From positions 37,291 to 101,290 of the forward strand of contig NZ_BSDJ01000029.1 of the NCBI RefSeq assembly GCF_027925525.1: a stretch of DNA of 64,000 nt, given 5' to 3'. Below are positions 17,232-25,888 of the stretch, piece by piece. This DNA comes from Paenibacillus tyrphae (lineage in GTDB: Bacteria > Bacillota > Bacilli > Paenibacillales > NBRC-103111). Within the stretch, counting starts at the first letter, position 1; every line of letters starts with the position of its first letter. The notes under the pieces are model-generated. The model did no database searches. It was given only the letters and a program-made list of their open reading frames with translations, and had not been told where the DNA came from. The position numbers were made by a program, and so were the translations under genes.

Positions 17232-18478
17232 TCGACGAAAAAAAGCGTCCTCGAGAATTTAGATAATTCGCTCGAAAGTATAATGATGAAATTGATTTAC
17301 GAAGGCATGGACCTTGCCCGGGAAGTCATGAAGGGCCTGAAAGAAACGGCCTACCATTGCAAGCATACCGGCAACTACCGCCGATCGGCTACTTGGTCGA
17401 TCCGATGACGAAGCGATATGTCATCAATGAGAATCAGCGCGACATCGTCGAGACAGTTTTCTCAATGTTTCTCACAGACTACGGCTCAACCGGATCATCC
17501 GGGAACTGTCAGATGAGGGCTACAAATCCCGCTATGGTCGTCCAATCAGCAAAGGCACCTTGTACACATTCTCCGCAATAAAAAGTAAACCGCAACGTAC
17601 ATTTTCAACCTGGCCGATGGAAAGACGCGGAAAGCAAGCGGAACAACAATAGGAAGAAAGACGACGAGGAAGTGATTCGCGTGGAGGGCGGGATGCCTAC
17701 GATCATCACCAAAGAGGCTCTCGAGCAGGGTCAAGTCAAAATGGACGGCAACACGCAGGCTTCAGGCTCGTACAAAGCCAAAGAGATGTATCTGCTTAGC
17801 GGCCTTTATGCTGTAGGGAATACCCGAAAAATGTCGGCATTTAATACTCCATGATGGGCAACGTCAAACACAGCGGCAGAAACAAACTCAAGTACGTCAC
17901 GTATCGCTGCGGAAACCGGGACCGTACAAAAGATTGCAAATACCCGGAATTGCGCTGCGAATACATCGAGAATTACGTCCTCGCCCAACTGCAGGAGAAG
18001 ATTTTCAACGAGGAGGCCATTCCGCTTCTGGCCAAGCAACTCAGTGAGTAAAAGTCCAAAGAAACTAACGTGAAAAGCGAAAAACAGCGGCTCAAAAAGA
18101 GCCCTGAGGCTATCGAGCGGCAAATCGAAAACATCGTCAACGCTGTAGCGGCAGCCGCATCCAATCCGGCGTTCCTAGAAAAGCTCAGCACGCTTGAGCA
18201 GCAAAAGCTTGACCTTTCCCAGAAGCTCATCGAGGTTAAGGAAATAAAAGAAAAAACAGTCATCACAGAAGAAACTCTGCGACAACTGCTTTCTCAGTTC
18301 GGGACCCACATCGCAAACCGCGCTTCCAGAGATCAAGAAGTTCATCGACGGCTATGTGGAAAAGGTGATTGTCTACGAAAAGCATGTAGAAGTCAGCTTT
18401 AAGGTCCCCGTTGTGGATTTAACATATGGAGACGAGAGGAGTATTGAAATCTCGATTTTACCTGCTCTCGAAGCCTAG
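17232..18478 (+). pseudogene. Decayed large serine recombinase (integrase)
   Basis: Successive frames give recognisable parts of a large serine recombinase: LDNSLESIMMKLIYEGM and AREVMKGLKETAYHCKHTG (end of the resolvase domain and linker), PPIGYLVDPMTKRYVIN, a recombinase domain with GYKSRYGRPISKGTLY, a zinc beta-ribbon region (YRCGNRDRTKDC), a coiled coil (KSEKQRLKKSPEA.. to ..KEKTVITEETLRQLL) and a final beta segment ending ILPALEA at the TAG 18476-18478. At least four frameshifts or stops interrupt it, and the N-terminal catalytic serine domain is absent. It was presumably the integrase of the ssrA-targeting element. Confidence 0.85.
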
Positions 18479-18658
18479 TCGATGATGACGATCTTAGCGG
18501 GAGGTTTTCAATGCCGTGCTCGTTCCGCTTACGCTCCACTGCGCGCGGTCTGAACCCCATCAGGGGCTTCGCTCCTCCCTTTCCGTATCTCCATAATGCA
18601 AAAAACACCGACCAAATGGTCAGTGCTTTTTGCATTATGGAGACGAGGGGAGTCGAAC
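18425..18658. repeat. Direct repeat copy B, containing an att-like core in the recombinase tail
   Basis: Right-hand partner of 14079-14313. It starts with TATGGAGACGAGAGGAGT inside the recombinase coding tail, 17 of 18 bases like the ssrA 3' end, and runs through the ssrA terminator to the real ssrA 3' end. The presence of the core inside the recombinase gene suggests that this is the element's own attachment site. Confidence 0.8.
18601..18630 (-). terminator. ssrA terminator
   Basis: Stem GCACTGACC/GGTCGGTGT on the minus strand followed by TTTTT, immediately past the tmRNA 3' end. Confidence 0.85.
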
Positions 18659-18998
18659 CCCTGTCCGAAGATAACGCCACACAGGCTTCTACGGGTGTAG
18701 TCACAGTTTTGATGTCACCCGAGCGTCGCCCCGTAACCGGCTACGCGTTGGGTCAGCCTGATTGTCTTCTTCAGCTAGCCGCAGGCGGAGACTAGACAGC
18801 GTATCCCACTAAGGTTGAGCCCCTATCCCGGCACATGGGCGATGCAGGGTAGAAGCCGCGTCACAGGTTATTAAGCTGCGAAAGCGAGTTGTTGTTGTTG
18901 TTTGCCATTTAATTGGCTTTAGCGTTGATAAAGCGGACGCGTCCCCACTACCCGCAACCCATGCTCGAACTATCCCCGTCGAATCCAAGAACGTCCCC
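18638..18998 (-). ncRNA. ssrA: tmRNA
   Basis: Transfer-messenger RNA for rescue of stalled ribosomes. The 5' end GGGGACG pairs with CGTCTCC at the 3' end to form the acceptor stem; GTTCGAC T-loop sequence is present near the 3' end, and CCA is not encoded (ATA follows). The tag frame reads GKQQQQLAFAA followed by TAA TAA, ending in the expected hydrophobic AA proteolysis signal. A TATAAT (19123-19118) lies about 120 bp upstream, so the transcript probably has a removed leader. smpB, its protein partner, lies upstream on the same strand. The 3' end is the target of the island insertions to the left. Confidence 0.95.
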
Positions 18999-19117
18999 GC
19001 ATAGGTGAGCCTCCCATCGGATGGGAGACCCTAATATAAAAGGTTATGAAAAAAACTTACCTACAACTTCTGCTGACTTTTACTTGAAAAGTTTTGCACT
19101 TCCCCAAGTGCTCTTTC

Positions 19118-19123
19118 ATTATA
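19118..19123 (-). promoter_or_regulatory. Probable -10 element of ssrA
   Basis: TATAAT on the minus strand within the smpB-ssrA gap. Upstream spacing of 16-17 bases offers only a weak TTCATT/CTTCAT -35, so the promoter call rests mainly on the -10. Confidence 0.45.
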
Positions 19124-19206
19124 ACATATCCTTGAGCAAAATGAAGGGGCGAGTTGTTGGATGCGATACCAAAACCTAAACATACTGGCGGATTTCCGCC
19201 AAGACA

Positions 19207-19686
19207 TTACCGTGCGACCTTCTGCTTCTCGCGCAGCGCCCGCTGAATATCCCGCTGAGCGTCGCGTTTCGCCGCCGTATCGCGTTTGTCGTATTGCTTT
19301 TTCCCTTTACCCAAGCCGAGCAGCAGCTTCGCATAGCCGTTGCGCACATACACCTTGAGCGGCACTAGCGTATAGCCTTCCTGCTTCGATTGGCCCAGCA
19401 GTTTGTTAATCTCGACTTTCTTGAGAAGAAGCTTGCGGGCCCGCGTCGGGTCGCTGGGGTTAAACCGGTTGCCTTGCTCGAATGGGCTGATGTGCATATT
19501 GTGCACGAACGCTTCGCCGTTGCGGATCGTCGCGAACGCATCGCCGATATTGGCTCGTCCGAGCCGCAGCGATTTGATCTCCGTCCCGGTCAGCACCAGG
19601 CCGCATTCGTAAGTATCCTCGATAAAATAATCGTGAGACGCTTTTTTGTTCTGCGCCAGTACTTTTCCATCGCTTTTTTTGCTCAT
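19207..19686 (-). CDS. smpB: SsrA-binding protein SmpB
   Basis: Encodes 159 residues from the ATG that gives MSKKSDGKVLAQNKKASHDY, the normal SmpB N-terminus; the longer frame to 19755 adds 23 residues not seen in the family. Characteristic motifs are YECGLVLTGTEIKSLR, NIGDAF, HNMHISPFEQGN and the basic C-terminal tail that enters the mRNA channel (KGKKQYDKRDTAAKRDAQRDIQRALREKQK). SmpB binds the tRNA-like domain of tmRNA and positions it in the empty A site during trans-translation. Order rnr-smpB-ssrA on one strand is the conserved Firmicute arrangement. Confidence 0.96.
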   Translation of the reverse strand: MSKKSDGKVLAQNKKASHDYFIEDTYECGLVLTGTEIKSLRLGRANIGDAFATIRNGEAFVHNMHISPFEQGNRFNPSDPTRARKLLLKKVEINKLLGQSKQEGYTLVPLKVYVRNGYAKLLLGLGKGKKQYDKRDTAAKRDAQRDIQRALREKQKVAR

Positions 19687-19774
19687 GTCCCCGTAGCCGC
19701 TCCTTCCCACACCGATTTCCAAACAGAGGGATGGAGTCCATTGTACCAACTCCATCCCCGGAAATCAAGGGGAA

Positions 19775-22249
19775 CTAGCGCTTGACGGTCTTTTTGCGCT
19801 TCTTCTTGGCAAAGCCGATGCCCACGCCGCCGCCTTTGGCCGCCTTGCCCACGGCTTTGGCGCTTTTGCGCCCTGCGGCACGGCCGGTCGCCGTAGCGCC
19901 CTCGCCGGTGCGCACCGCCTCCAGCGCGCGCGTCTTCGCGGCTGCCGGGCCCTTCCCGCGGCCGTTGCCGCCGGCGCTGCGCTTCCCGGCGCGCTCGGTG
20001 CGTCCAGCGCGTGCTCCGCCTGCGGCGGCTTTGCCTGCCCGGCCGGGACGGCCGTCGCGCTTGGTCTTGCGCACGGCGTTCAGCGCGTCAACCAGACTCA
20101 TCTTCTGAGGCCGCGGTTTCATATCGACCATCTCGAAATCGATGGTATGCTCCTCCATGTTGACCCGCGAGATGCGCACCTTCACTTCATCGCCAAGGCG
20201 ATAAATTTTGGACGTGCGTTCGCCGATGAGCGCGTGCTGAGCGTCGTGGAAGTGGTAATAGTCGTCCGTCAGATCGGATAGACGGATGAGCCCTTCCACA
20301 GTGTTATCCAGCTCCACGAACATCCCGAAGCTCGTCACGCTGCTGATGATGCCGTCGAATTCTTCGCCGACTTTGTCGAGCATGAATTCGGCCTTCTTCA
20401 GCGCCTCGGTCTCCCGCTCTGCATCGACGGCCACCCGCTCCCGCTCGGACGATTGCTTCGCAATATCGTCCATCCGCGAAGCCAAGTACTCGTGCCGCGC
20501 TTCGCTGAGCGTGCCGCTCTCCAGCACCTCGCGAATGACGCGGTGAATGACGAGGTCAGGGTAGCGCCGGATCGGCGATGTGAAGTGCGAGTAAAATTCC
20601 GCGGCCAGACCGTAGTGGCCCAGACTCTGCGAATCGTACTTCGCCTGCTTCATCGAGCGCAGCATCACCGTGCTGATGACGGTTTCTTCCTTCGTACCCT
20701 TGATTTCCTCCAGCAGCGTCTGAAGCGCCCGGGGATGCACCGAATTGCCTTTCCCACGGACAACATAGCCGAAGTTCGTGATGAACTCCATAAAATGCTG
20801 CAGCTTCTCCGCATCCGGGTCCTCGTGAATCCGGTACAGGAACGGCACCTTGAGCCAATGAAAATGCTCCGCCACCGTCTCGTTCGCCGCAAGCATGAAC
20901 TCCTCGATGATCATCTCCGCGATCGTCCGGTCCCGCTTCACGATATCTGTCGGCTTGCCGTCCGCATCGACCAAAATTTTTGATTCCTGAAAGTCAAAAT
21001 CGATCGCACCGCGGCGCATCCGTTTCGACCGCAGCTTCATCGCCAGCTCTTCCATTAAACGGAAGTCGTCCATCAGATACGCGTATTTCTCCAGCAGCTC
21101 CGGCTCCGGTGCTTCCTCGCTCAGCAGCTTGCGGACGTTCGTATACGTCATCCGCTCGCTTGTCTTGATCACGCTTGTAAAAATATCATGGCGCACCACG
21201 TTCGCATCCGCGTCGAACTCCATCTCACAAGACATCGTAAGCCGGTCCACCTGCGGATTCAGCGAGCAGATGCCGTTGGACAGCCGGTGTGGCAGCATCG
21301 GTATGACCCGATCCACCAAGTACACGCTGCATCCACGGTTGTACGCTTCATTGTCGAGCGGCGAGCCCTCGCGCACATAATAGCTGACGTCGGCGATGTG
21401 CACGCCGAGCACATAGTTGCCGTTCGGCAGCCGCTCCACGTTGACGGCATCGTCCAAGTCTTTGGCATCTTCTCCATCAATGGTGACGATACGCTTTCCA
21501 CGCAAATCGCGGCGGCCCTTCAAATCCCCTTCCGATATTACATCCGGCACAGCCGAAGCTTCTTCCATCACCTCGTCCGGAAACGCTTCGGGCAGTTGGT
21601 GCTTGCGGATAATCGAGAGAATATCCACGCCCGGATCGTTTTTATGACCCAGAATCTCCACCACTTCGCCTTGTGCCGCTGCTCGTCCTTCCGGGTACGA
21701 TACGATTTTTACGACGACCTTATGGCCATCCATGGCGCCGCCGAACGATTCCTTCGGAATAAAAATATCCCGCACTACCCGCTTATCATCCGCAATAACA
21801 AACGCATACTCCTCGTGGGATTGGAACAGACCGACGATCTGCGTATTGCCCCGGCTGACCACCCGTACGACTTCGCCTTCCATCCGGCCGCCGGACGGAC
21901 TTTTGGACGTGATCCGTACGAGCACGATATCGCCGTTCATCGCCGTCCCCATGTCGTTGGCATGGATGTACACATCCGGATGATCCCGGTCGTCGGGAAT
22001 GAGGAAGCCGAAGCCTTTGGCATGCGCCTGCAGCTTGCCGCGCAGCAGATTCATCCGCTCCGGCACCCCGTACCGCTCGTTGCGCGTACGTAGAATAAGT
22101 CCTTCATTCTCGAGCTCATTGAGCAGCTTCAGGAATTCCTTGAACTCCTGCGCCCTCTCCAGCACGAAGTGCTGCTCCAGCTCATGATACGTCATCGGCT
22201 TATATGCCGTCTCTTTCATAAAATCTAGCAATGCTTCACGCGTTATCAA
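19775..22249 (-). CDS. rnr: Ribonuclease R
   Basis: 3'-5' exoribonuclease acting on structured RNA and, with tmRNA-SmpB, on non-stop mRNA. Start taken at TTG 22249 (MITREALLDFMKE) because AGGTGA lies 5 bases upstream; the frame to 22312 would overlap the esterase gene. Domains in order: N-terminal winged helix, cold-shock domains (LQAHAKGFGFLIPDDRDHPD), RNB catalytic domain with IDGEDAKDLDDAV supplying the metal-binding aspartates, and S1 domain (DGIISSVTSFGMFVELDN). The last 100 residues are a Lys/Arg/Gly/Ala-rich tail (GRAGKAAAGGARAG.. to ..KKKRKKTVKR), longer than in B. subtilis and likely RNA-binding. Confidence 0.96.
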   Translation of the reverse strand: MITREALLDFMKETAYKPMTYHELEQHFVLERAQEFKEFLKLLNELENEGLILRTRNERYGVPERMNLLRGKLQAHAKGFGFLIPDDRDHPDVYIHANDMGTAMNGDIVLVRITSKSPSGGRMEGEVVRVVSRGNTQIVGLFQSHEEYAFVIADDKRVVRDIFIPKESFGGAMDGHKVVVKIVSYPEGRAAAQGEVVEILGHKNDPGVDILSIIRKHQLPEAFPDEVMEEASAVPDVISEGDLKGRRDLRGKRIVTIDGEDAKDLDDAVNVERLPNGNYVLGVHIADVSYYVREGSPLDNEAYNRGCSVYLVDRVIPMLPHRLSNGICSLNPQVDRLTMSCEMEFDADANVVRHDIFTSVIKTSERMTYTNVRKLLSEEAPEPELLEKYAYLMDDFRLMEELAMKLRSKRMRRGAIDFDFQESKILVDADGKPTDIVKRDRTIAEMIIEEFMLAANETVAEHFHWLKVPFLYRIHEDPDAEKLQHFMEFITNFGYVVRGKGNSVHPRALQTLLEEIKGTKEETVISTVMLRSMKQAKYDSQSLGHYGLAAEFYSHFTSPIRRYPDLVIHRVIREVLESGTLSEARHEYLASRMDDIAKQSSERERVAVDAERETEALKKAEFMLDKVGEEFDGIISSVTSFGMFVELDNTVEGLIRLSDLTDDYYHFHDAQHALIGERTSKIYRLGDEVKVRISRVNMEEHTIDFEMVDMKPRPQKMSLVDALNAVRKTKRDGRPGRAGKAAAGGARAGRTERAGKRSAGGNGRGKGPAAAKTRALEAVRTGEGATATGRAAGRKSAKAVGKAAKGGGVGIGFAKKKRKKTVKR

Positions 22250-22278
22250 TGTTCTCACCTGCCTTTTCTTTCTATAAC

Positions 22279-23082
22279 CTATGTCTGATTTTCCACGACC
22301 GCCTGTTTCCATGTCCCGACCTGGTCAAGCCTCGCCAAAAAACGGGATATATCTTCGTATACCCGCTCCCGCCACTCGTCAAGCAGCAAGCCATGGGAGG
22401 AATGGGGGTAATACTCGATTTGACGGACGAGCGAGGAGACATGCCGGTAAATGTACTCTGCGCTTTTCGGAAGGACCATCCCGTCCTGTATGCCCTGCCC
22501 GACAAATAACGGTGCCGACACTTGTCCCAAGTTCGCTTTTACGAGCTTCATCAGCTTCCGAAGATCGACCACGCACCGGACCGGCGTCTTGTCATATGTA
22601 CAGGCTTCCTCCATCAGATGCGCAGCCGCCGACGGCCTCCGTTCGATGTATTTGATAAAATACTGCAGCAGCAGGGCCAGCGAGGTTTTGCGGCTGGACA
22701 AAAACATCGGCGCCGCCAGCGAAACCAAGCCGTCAAGTCTTCGCTTCGTCGCCAGCTCCAAAGCCAGCAACCCTCCCATGGAATGGCCGATCGCCACAAT
22801 TTTGCCCTCGCGAGCCTGCCTGGCAGCCATCGCATCATAGCTGCGCAGCACATGACCGGACCAATCGTGCATACCGGTTCGGATCATGTCCTCCGGCGTC
22901 GTGCCATGCCCCGGCAGCAGGACCGCATTAACAGTATAGCCCAGATCGTTCAAATAATAGCCAAGCCGCCGAAGCTCCGACGGGGACCCCGTAAAGCCGT
23001 GAATGAGCAGCAGCTGCGTCGATGCCCGCTCACCGGTACCTTCCAGCCGAAAAGGCTCCGTTGTTTTGTATACTCGTTTCAA
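22279..23082 (-). CDS. est: Carboxylesterase, Est30/YvaK type
   Basis: Alpha/beta hydrolase of 267 residues from TTG 23082, which has GGAGG eight bases upstream; the frame to 23169 lacks such a site. Oxyanion loop HGFTGSP (28-34), nucleophile elbow GHSMG (Ser101), later an Asp in GIQDGMV and a His in SSHGLLLDEW complete the triad. Monoacylglycerol and short-chain ester hydrolysis is typical of the family. It lies between secG and rnr, exactly as yvaK does in B. subtilis. Cytoplasmic. Confidence 0.9.
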   Translation of the reverse strand: MKRVYKTTEPFRLEGTGERASTQLLLIHGFTGSPSELRRLGYYLNDLGYTVNAVLLPGHGTTPEDMIRTGMHDWSGHVLRSYDAMAARQAREGKIVAIGHSMGGLLALELATKRRLDGLVSLAAPMFLSSRKTSLALLLQYFIKYIERRPSAAAHLMEEACTYDKTPVRCVVDLRKLMKLVKANLGQVSAPLFVGQGIQDGMVLPKSAEYIYRHVSSLVRQIEYYPHSSHGLLLDEWRERVYEDISRFLARLDQVGTWKQAVVENQT

Positions 23083-23174
23083 GCGCCCCGCCTCCGTCTC
23101 GCACCCTTCAGGATTTTCCAGGCCGTCCCTTCCTTCCCGAAGCATGCGGCCCTCGCGAGATCTATCCATGTGAA

Positions 23175-23216
23175 AAGCTACAAAAAAACAGCAGGAGTAA
23201 TATTCCCCTGCTGTCG
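23175..23216 (-). terminator. Terminator after secG
   Basis: Minus-strand stem ACAGCAGGG/CTCCTGCTGT followed by seven T, between secG and the esterase gene. Confidence 0.8.
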
Positions 23217-23227
23217 CCTTTTTATGT

Positions 23228-23467
23228 TTACGCGCCTTTTACAAAGTACGCCACAATCAAAGATAAGACGAAGAATACAACGGCGAGACCCATAGTCAAA
23301 CGGGACAAAAACAACTCCAGCCCCCGCGCCTTCTTCTTTCCGAACAGATGCTCCGCCCCTCCGGAGATGGCACCGGACAAACCTGCGCTTTTTCCCGGCT
23401 GCAGCAAAACGGCCGCAATCAAGCCAAGCGAAGCGATGACCAGGATGATCTTCAATGCTAATTCCAT
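23228..23467 (-). CDS. secG: Preprotein translocase subunit SecG
   Basis: Encodes 79 residues from ATG 23467 with CAGGAGGTG upstream. Two membrane helices: residues 2-22 (ALKIILVIASLGLIAAVLL) and about 56-76 (LTMGLAVVFFVLSLIVAYF), separated by a Gly-rich loop LSGAISGGAEHLFGKKKARG with the family's GGAEHLFGK motif. It is the small accessory subunit of the SecYEG channel. Position upstream of est-rnr-smpB is conserved in Bacillales. Confidence 0.95.
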   Translation of the reverse strand: MELALKIILVIASLGLIAAVLLQPGKSAGLSGAISGGAEHLFGKKKARGLELFLSRLTMGLAVVFFVLSLIVAYFVKGA

Positions 23468-23587
23468 GATTCCACCTCCTGCAAAAATAAACGGACTTGT
23501 CCGAAAATAGACAGCATGCTTAGTATACCACAAAAAATACGCACTGACAAATCCTGTTGGATCGTCCATGCGTATTTTACAAAATCT

Positions 23588-24298
23588 TTACTCTTCGAAC
23601 TGCTGCCGGTACGCGGGACGAGAGGAAAGCGACGACTTGCGGCCGCCGAGAAACAACTTCAGCGCCCGCACCGCGCACCATAACGAAAACAGCGTCAACA
23701 GCACGGCCCACCCGATAGCCGGGATCGGAGTCACCAGACTGAGGTTCGTCGCATCGCCCGCCTTCGCCGGATCGTTCCAGGCATACAGAATCAACGAGAA
23801 CGGTCCGAAAACCGACTCTTCCAGCGTCAGGAAGGCCAGCAGCAAATAATACAGATCGCTGAGCCAGCGCGGCATAAACGCCAGCATAATTGTATTCAAG
23901 ATAATGAAGCCGAGAAGCCAGAAGATTCCGAACTCGTTGCGAACGAACAGGATAAGAGCCACAATGGCGATCGCCGTCATCACCTGCAGTCCGAACCGCT
24001 GCTTGTCACTGGTCCGCATCCGGAACATGAAGAGCGCGAACAGCGAGGCCGTCGTATACCCTGCCAGCGCAATCGGAAGGAGACTCCACCGGCTTGTTAC
24101 CTGAGAATACGTTACGCCGCTATGGTTCGCGAACAGCTCGATGTACATCACTTTGCCGGAGAGTGCCAACGTCACGAGCGCGTGGCCGAACTCATGTATC
24201 ATCGTATCGAGATTGCGGAAAAAATCACTGAAGGGAATCAGATGCGTAAGAAAGGCCGATAAAATCAAGAAAAATACGGTCTTTATCAAATTACTCAT
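23588..24298 (-). CDS. M50-type membrane metallopeptidase (M50B-like)
   Basis: Encodes 236 residues with about six hydrophobic helices; ATG 24298 follows GGAGGGG. The zinc motif HEFGHA occurs in the first membrane region (residues 35-40) and the third-ligand-like GDATNLS occurs near 187-193, matching the M50B-like group. Members are intramembrane proteases or peptidase-like membrane proteins; substrate unknown. It lies downstream of eno with the candidate structured RNA 68 bases before its start, which may control its translation. Confidence 0.8.
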   Translation of the reverse strand: MSNLIKTVFFLILSAFLTHLIPFSDFFRNLDTMIHEFGHALVTLALSGKVMYIELFANHSGVTYSQVTSRWSLLPIALAGYTTASLFALFMFRMRTSDKQRFGLQVMTAIAIVALILFVRNEFGIFWLLGFIILNTIMLAFMPRWLSDLYYLLLAFLTLEESVFGPFSLILYAWNDPAKAGDATNLSLVTPIPAIGWAVLLTLFSLWCAVRALKLFLGGRKSSLSSRPAYRQQFEE

Positions 24299-24365
24299 GT
24301 GATCCCCTCCGGGTGAGTGTCAGCGTTTGAATTGCAAAAATCGACAACCTTTGCCGTTTCCGATT

Positions 24366-24472
24366 CCGTGCTGTCTGCCTGCGGGTGCTGTTGAAAACGG
24401 GTTCTCATTAACTTACCTGTCGGTAACAACCCGTTTCAAAGGCACCACGTAAACTCTCCGGCAGACACACGG
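24366..24472 (-). ncRNA. Candidate structured RNA element, copy 1
   Basis: Nested stems are visible: CCGTG-TGTCTGCC (24366-24379) with GGCAGACA-CACGG (24460-24472); GGTGC (24384-24388) with GCACC (24442-24446); AAACGGGTT (24395-24403) with AACCCGTTT (24428-24436). On the minus strand the internal unpaired sequence is GGAGAGTTTACGT. A second copy at 38477-38621 keeps the unpaired sequence but has different, still complementary, stems. Minus-strand orientation is preferred because both copies then lie just upstream of a gene (here the M50 gene). The inner hairpin might also end the eno transcript. I do not recognise it as a named class. Confidence 0.65.
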
Positions 24473-24550
24473 ATCTCCAACTCCGGTTGTCGAGAGCATT
24501 CAAACCTATTTTATTATTAAGTCCTGTACTTTACAACTGCAACTGCAAAC

Positions 24551-25843
24551 TTACTTGAAGTTTTTCAGGTTGTAAAATGCGGATTTGCCTGCGTATTGAG
24601 CGACGCTTGTCAATTGATCCTCGATGCGGAGCAATTGGTTGTACTTCGCTACGCGGTCGGTACGGGAAGGCGCACCAGTTTTGATTTGGCCTGCGTTTGT
24701 AGCTACCGCGATGTCTGCGATCGTGCTGTCTTCGCTCTCGCCGGAACGGTGGGAAATTACCGCCGTGTAGCCCGCGCGTTTTGCCATTTCGATTGCGTCG
24801 AACGTCTCGGTCAAGGAACCGATTTGGTTCACTTTAACGAGGATAGAGTTGCCGATATTTTGCTCGATACCTTGGGACAGGCGGTTCGTGTTCGTTACGA
24901 ACAAATCGTCGCCGACGAGCTGTACTTTGCCGCCAAGCTTCTCGGTGAGCAGTTTCCAGCCTTCCCAATCGTCTTCGGAGCAGCCGTCTTCGATCGTGAT
25001 GATCGGATATTTGTCTACCCAGGAAGCGAGGAAGTCTACGAACTCAGCCGAAGTGAACGACTTGCCTTCGCCTTCAAGATGGTATTTGCCGTCTTTAAAG
25101 AACTCGGTGGAAGCTACGTCCATACCAAGGAATACGTCGACGCCCGGCTTGTAGCCTGCGCGTTCGATTGCCGTGATGATCGTTTGAATCGCCGCTTCGT
25201 TGGAGCTCAGGTTCGGAGCAAAACCGCCCTCGTCGCCAACAGCCGTGTTCAGACCTTGTTCTTTCAATACGTTTTTCAAGCTGTGGAAAATTTCCGCGCC
25301 TGTACGCAGCGCTTCTTTGAAGGTCGGAGCGCCTACCGGCAATACCATAAACTCCTGCACGTCTACGTTGTTGTCCGCGTGTGCGCCGCCGTTGATGATG
25401 TTCATCATCGGAACCGGAAGCGTTTTGGCGTTGAATCCGCCGAGGTATACGTACAGCGGAATGTCCAGCGCTTCAGCCGCTGCGCGAGCTACGGCCATAG
25501 ATACGGCGAGAATCGCGTTCGCGCCAAGCTTCGCTTTGTTCGGCGTGCCATCCAACTCGATCATGCGCTTGTCGATGCCGACTTGATCGAGGGCATTCAT
25601 GCCGATGATTTCCGGTGCGATTAAGTCGTTCACGTTCTCAACGGCTTTCAGTACGCCTTTGCCAAGGTAACGGCCTTTGTCGCCGTCGCGAAGCTCTACA
25701 GCTTCGTAAGCGCCTGTCGATGCGCCGGATGGAACGATAGCGCGGCCGCGCGCTCCGGATTCCAGATATACTTCCACTTCTACCGTCGGGTTACCGCGGG
25801 AGTCAAGCACTTCGCGTGCGTATACATTGGAGATTACAGTCAT
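24551..25843 (-). CDS. eno: Enolase
   Basis: Converts 2-phosphoglycerate to phosphoenolpyruvate. Encodes 430 residues from ATG 25843 (MTVISNVYAREVLDSRGNPT), which has AAGGAG well placed; the longer frame to 25885 is not family-like. Motifs include SGASTGAYEAVELRDGD, the metal-binding DDLFVTN and the catalytic Lys/His region AVISHRSGESEDSTIAD. It is the last gene of the cggR-gap-pgk-tpiA-gpmI-eno operon. Cytoplasmic, also often surface-exposed. Confidence 0.98.
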   Translation of the reverse strand: MTVISNVYAREVLDSRGNPTVEVEVYLESGARGRAIVPSGASTGAYEAVELRDGDKGRYLGKGVLKAVENVNDLIAPEIIGMNALDQVGIDKRMIELDGTPNKAKLGANAILAVSMAVARAAAEALDIPLYVYLGGFNAKTLPVPMMNIINGGAHADNNVDVQEFMVLPVGAPTFKEALRTGAEIFHSLKNVLKEQGLNTAVGDEGGFAPNLSSNEAAIQTIITAIERAGYKPGVDVFLGMDVASTEFFKDGKYHLEGEGKSFTSAEFVDFLASWVDKYPIITIEDGCSEDDWEGWKLLTEKLGGKVQLVGDDLFVTNTNRLSQGIEQNIGNSILVKVNQIGSLTETFDAIEMAKRAGYTAVISHRSGESEDSTIADIAVATNAGQIKTGAPSRTDRVAKYNQLLRIEDQLTSVAQYAGKSAFYNLKNFK

Positions 25844-25888
25844 TGCTAGAACACTCCTTCTCGTATTTTTATTCCGTTTGCACAAGGG

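Noticed and set aside
18511..18795. Plus-strand frame over ssrA
   Set aside because: Overlaps the terminator and tmRNA 3' part.
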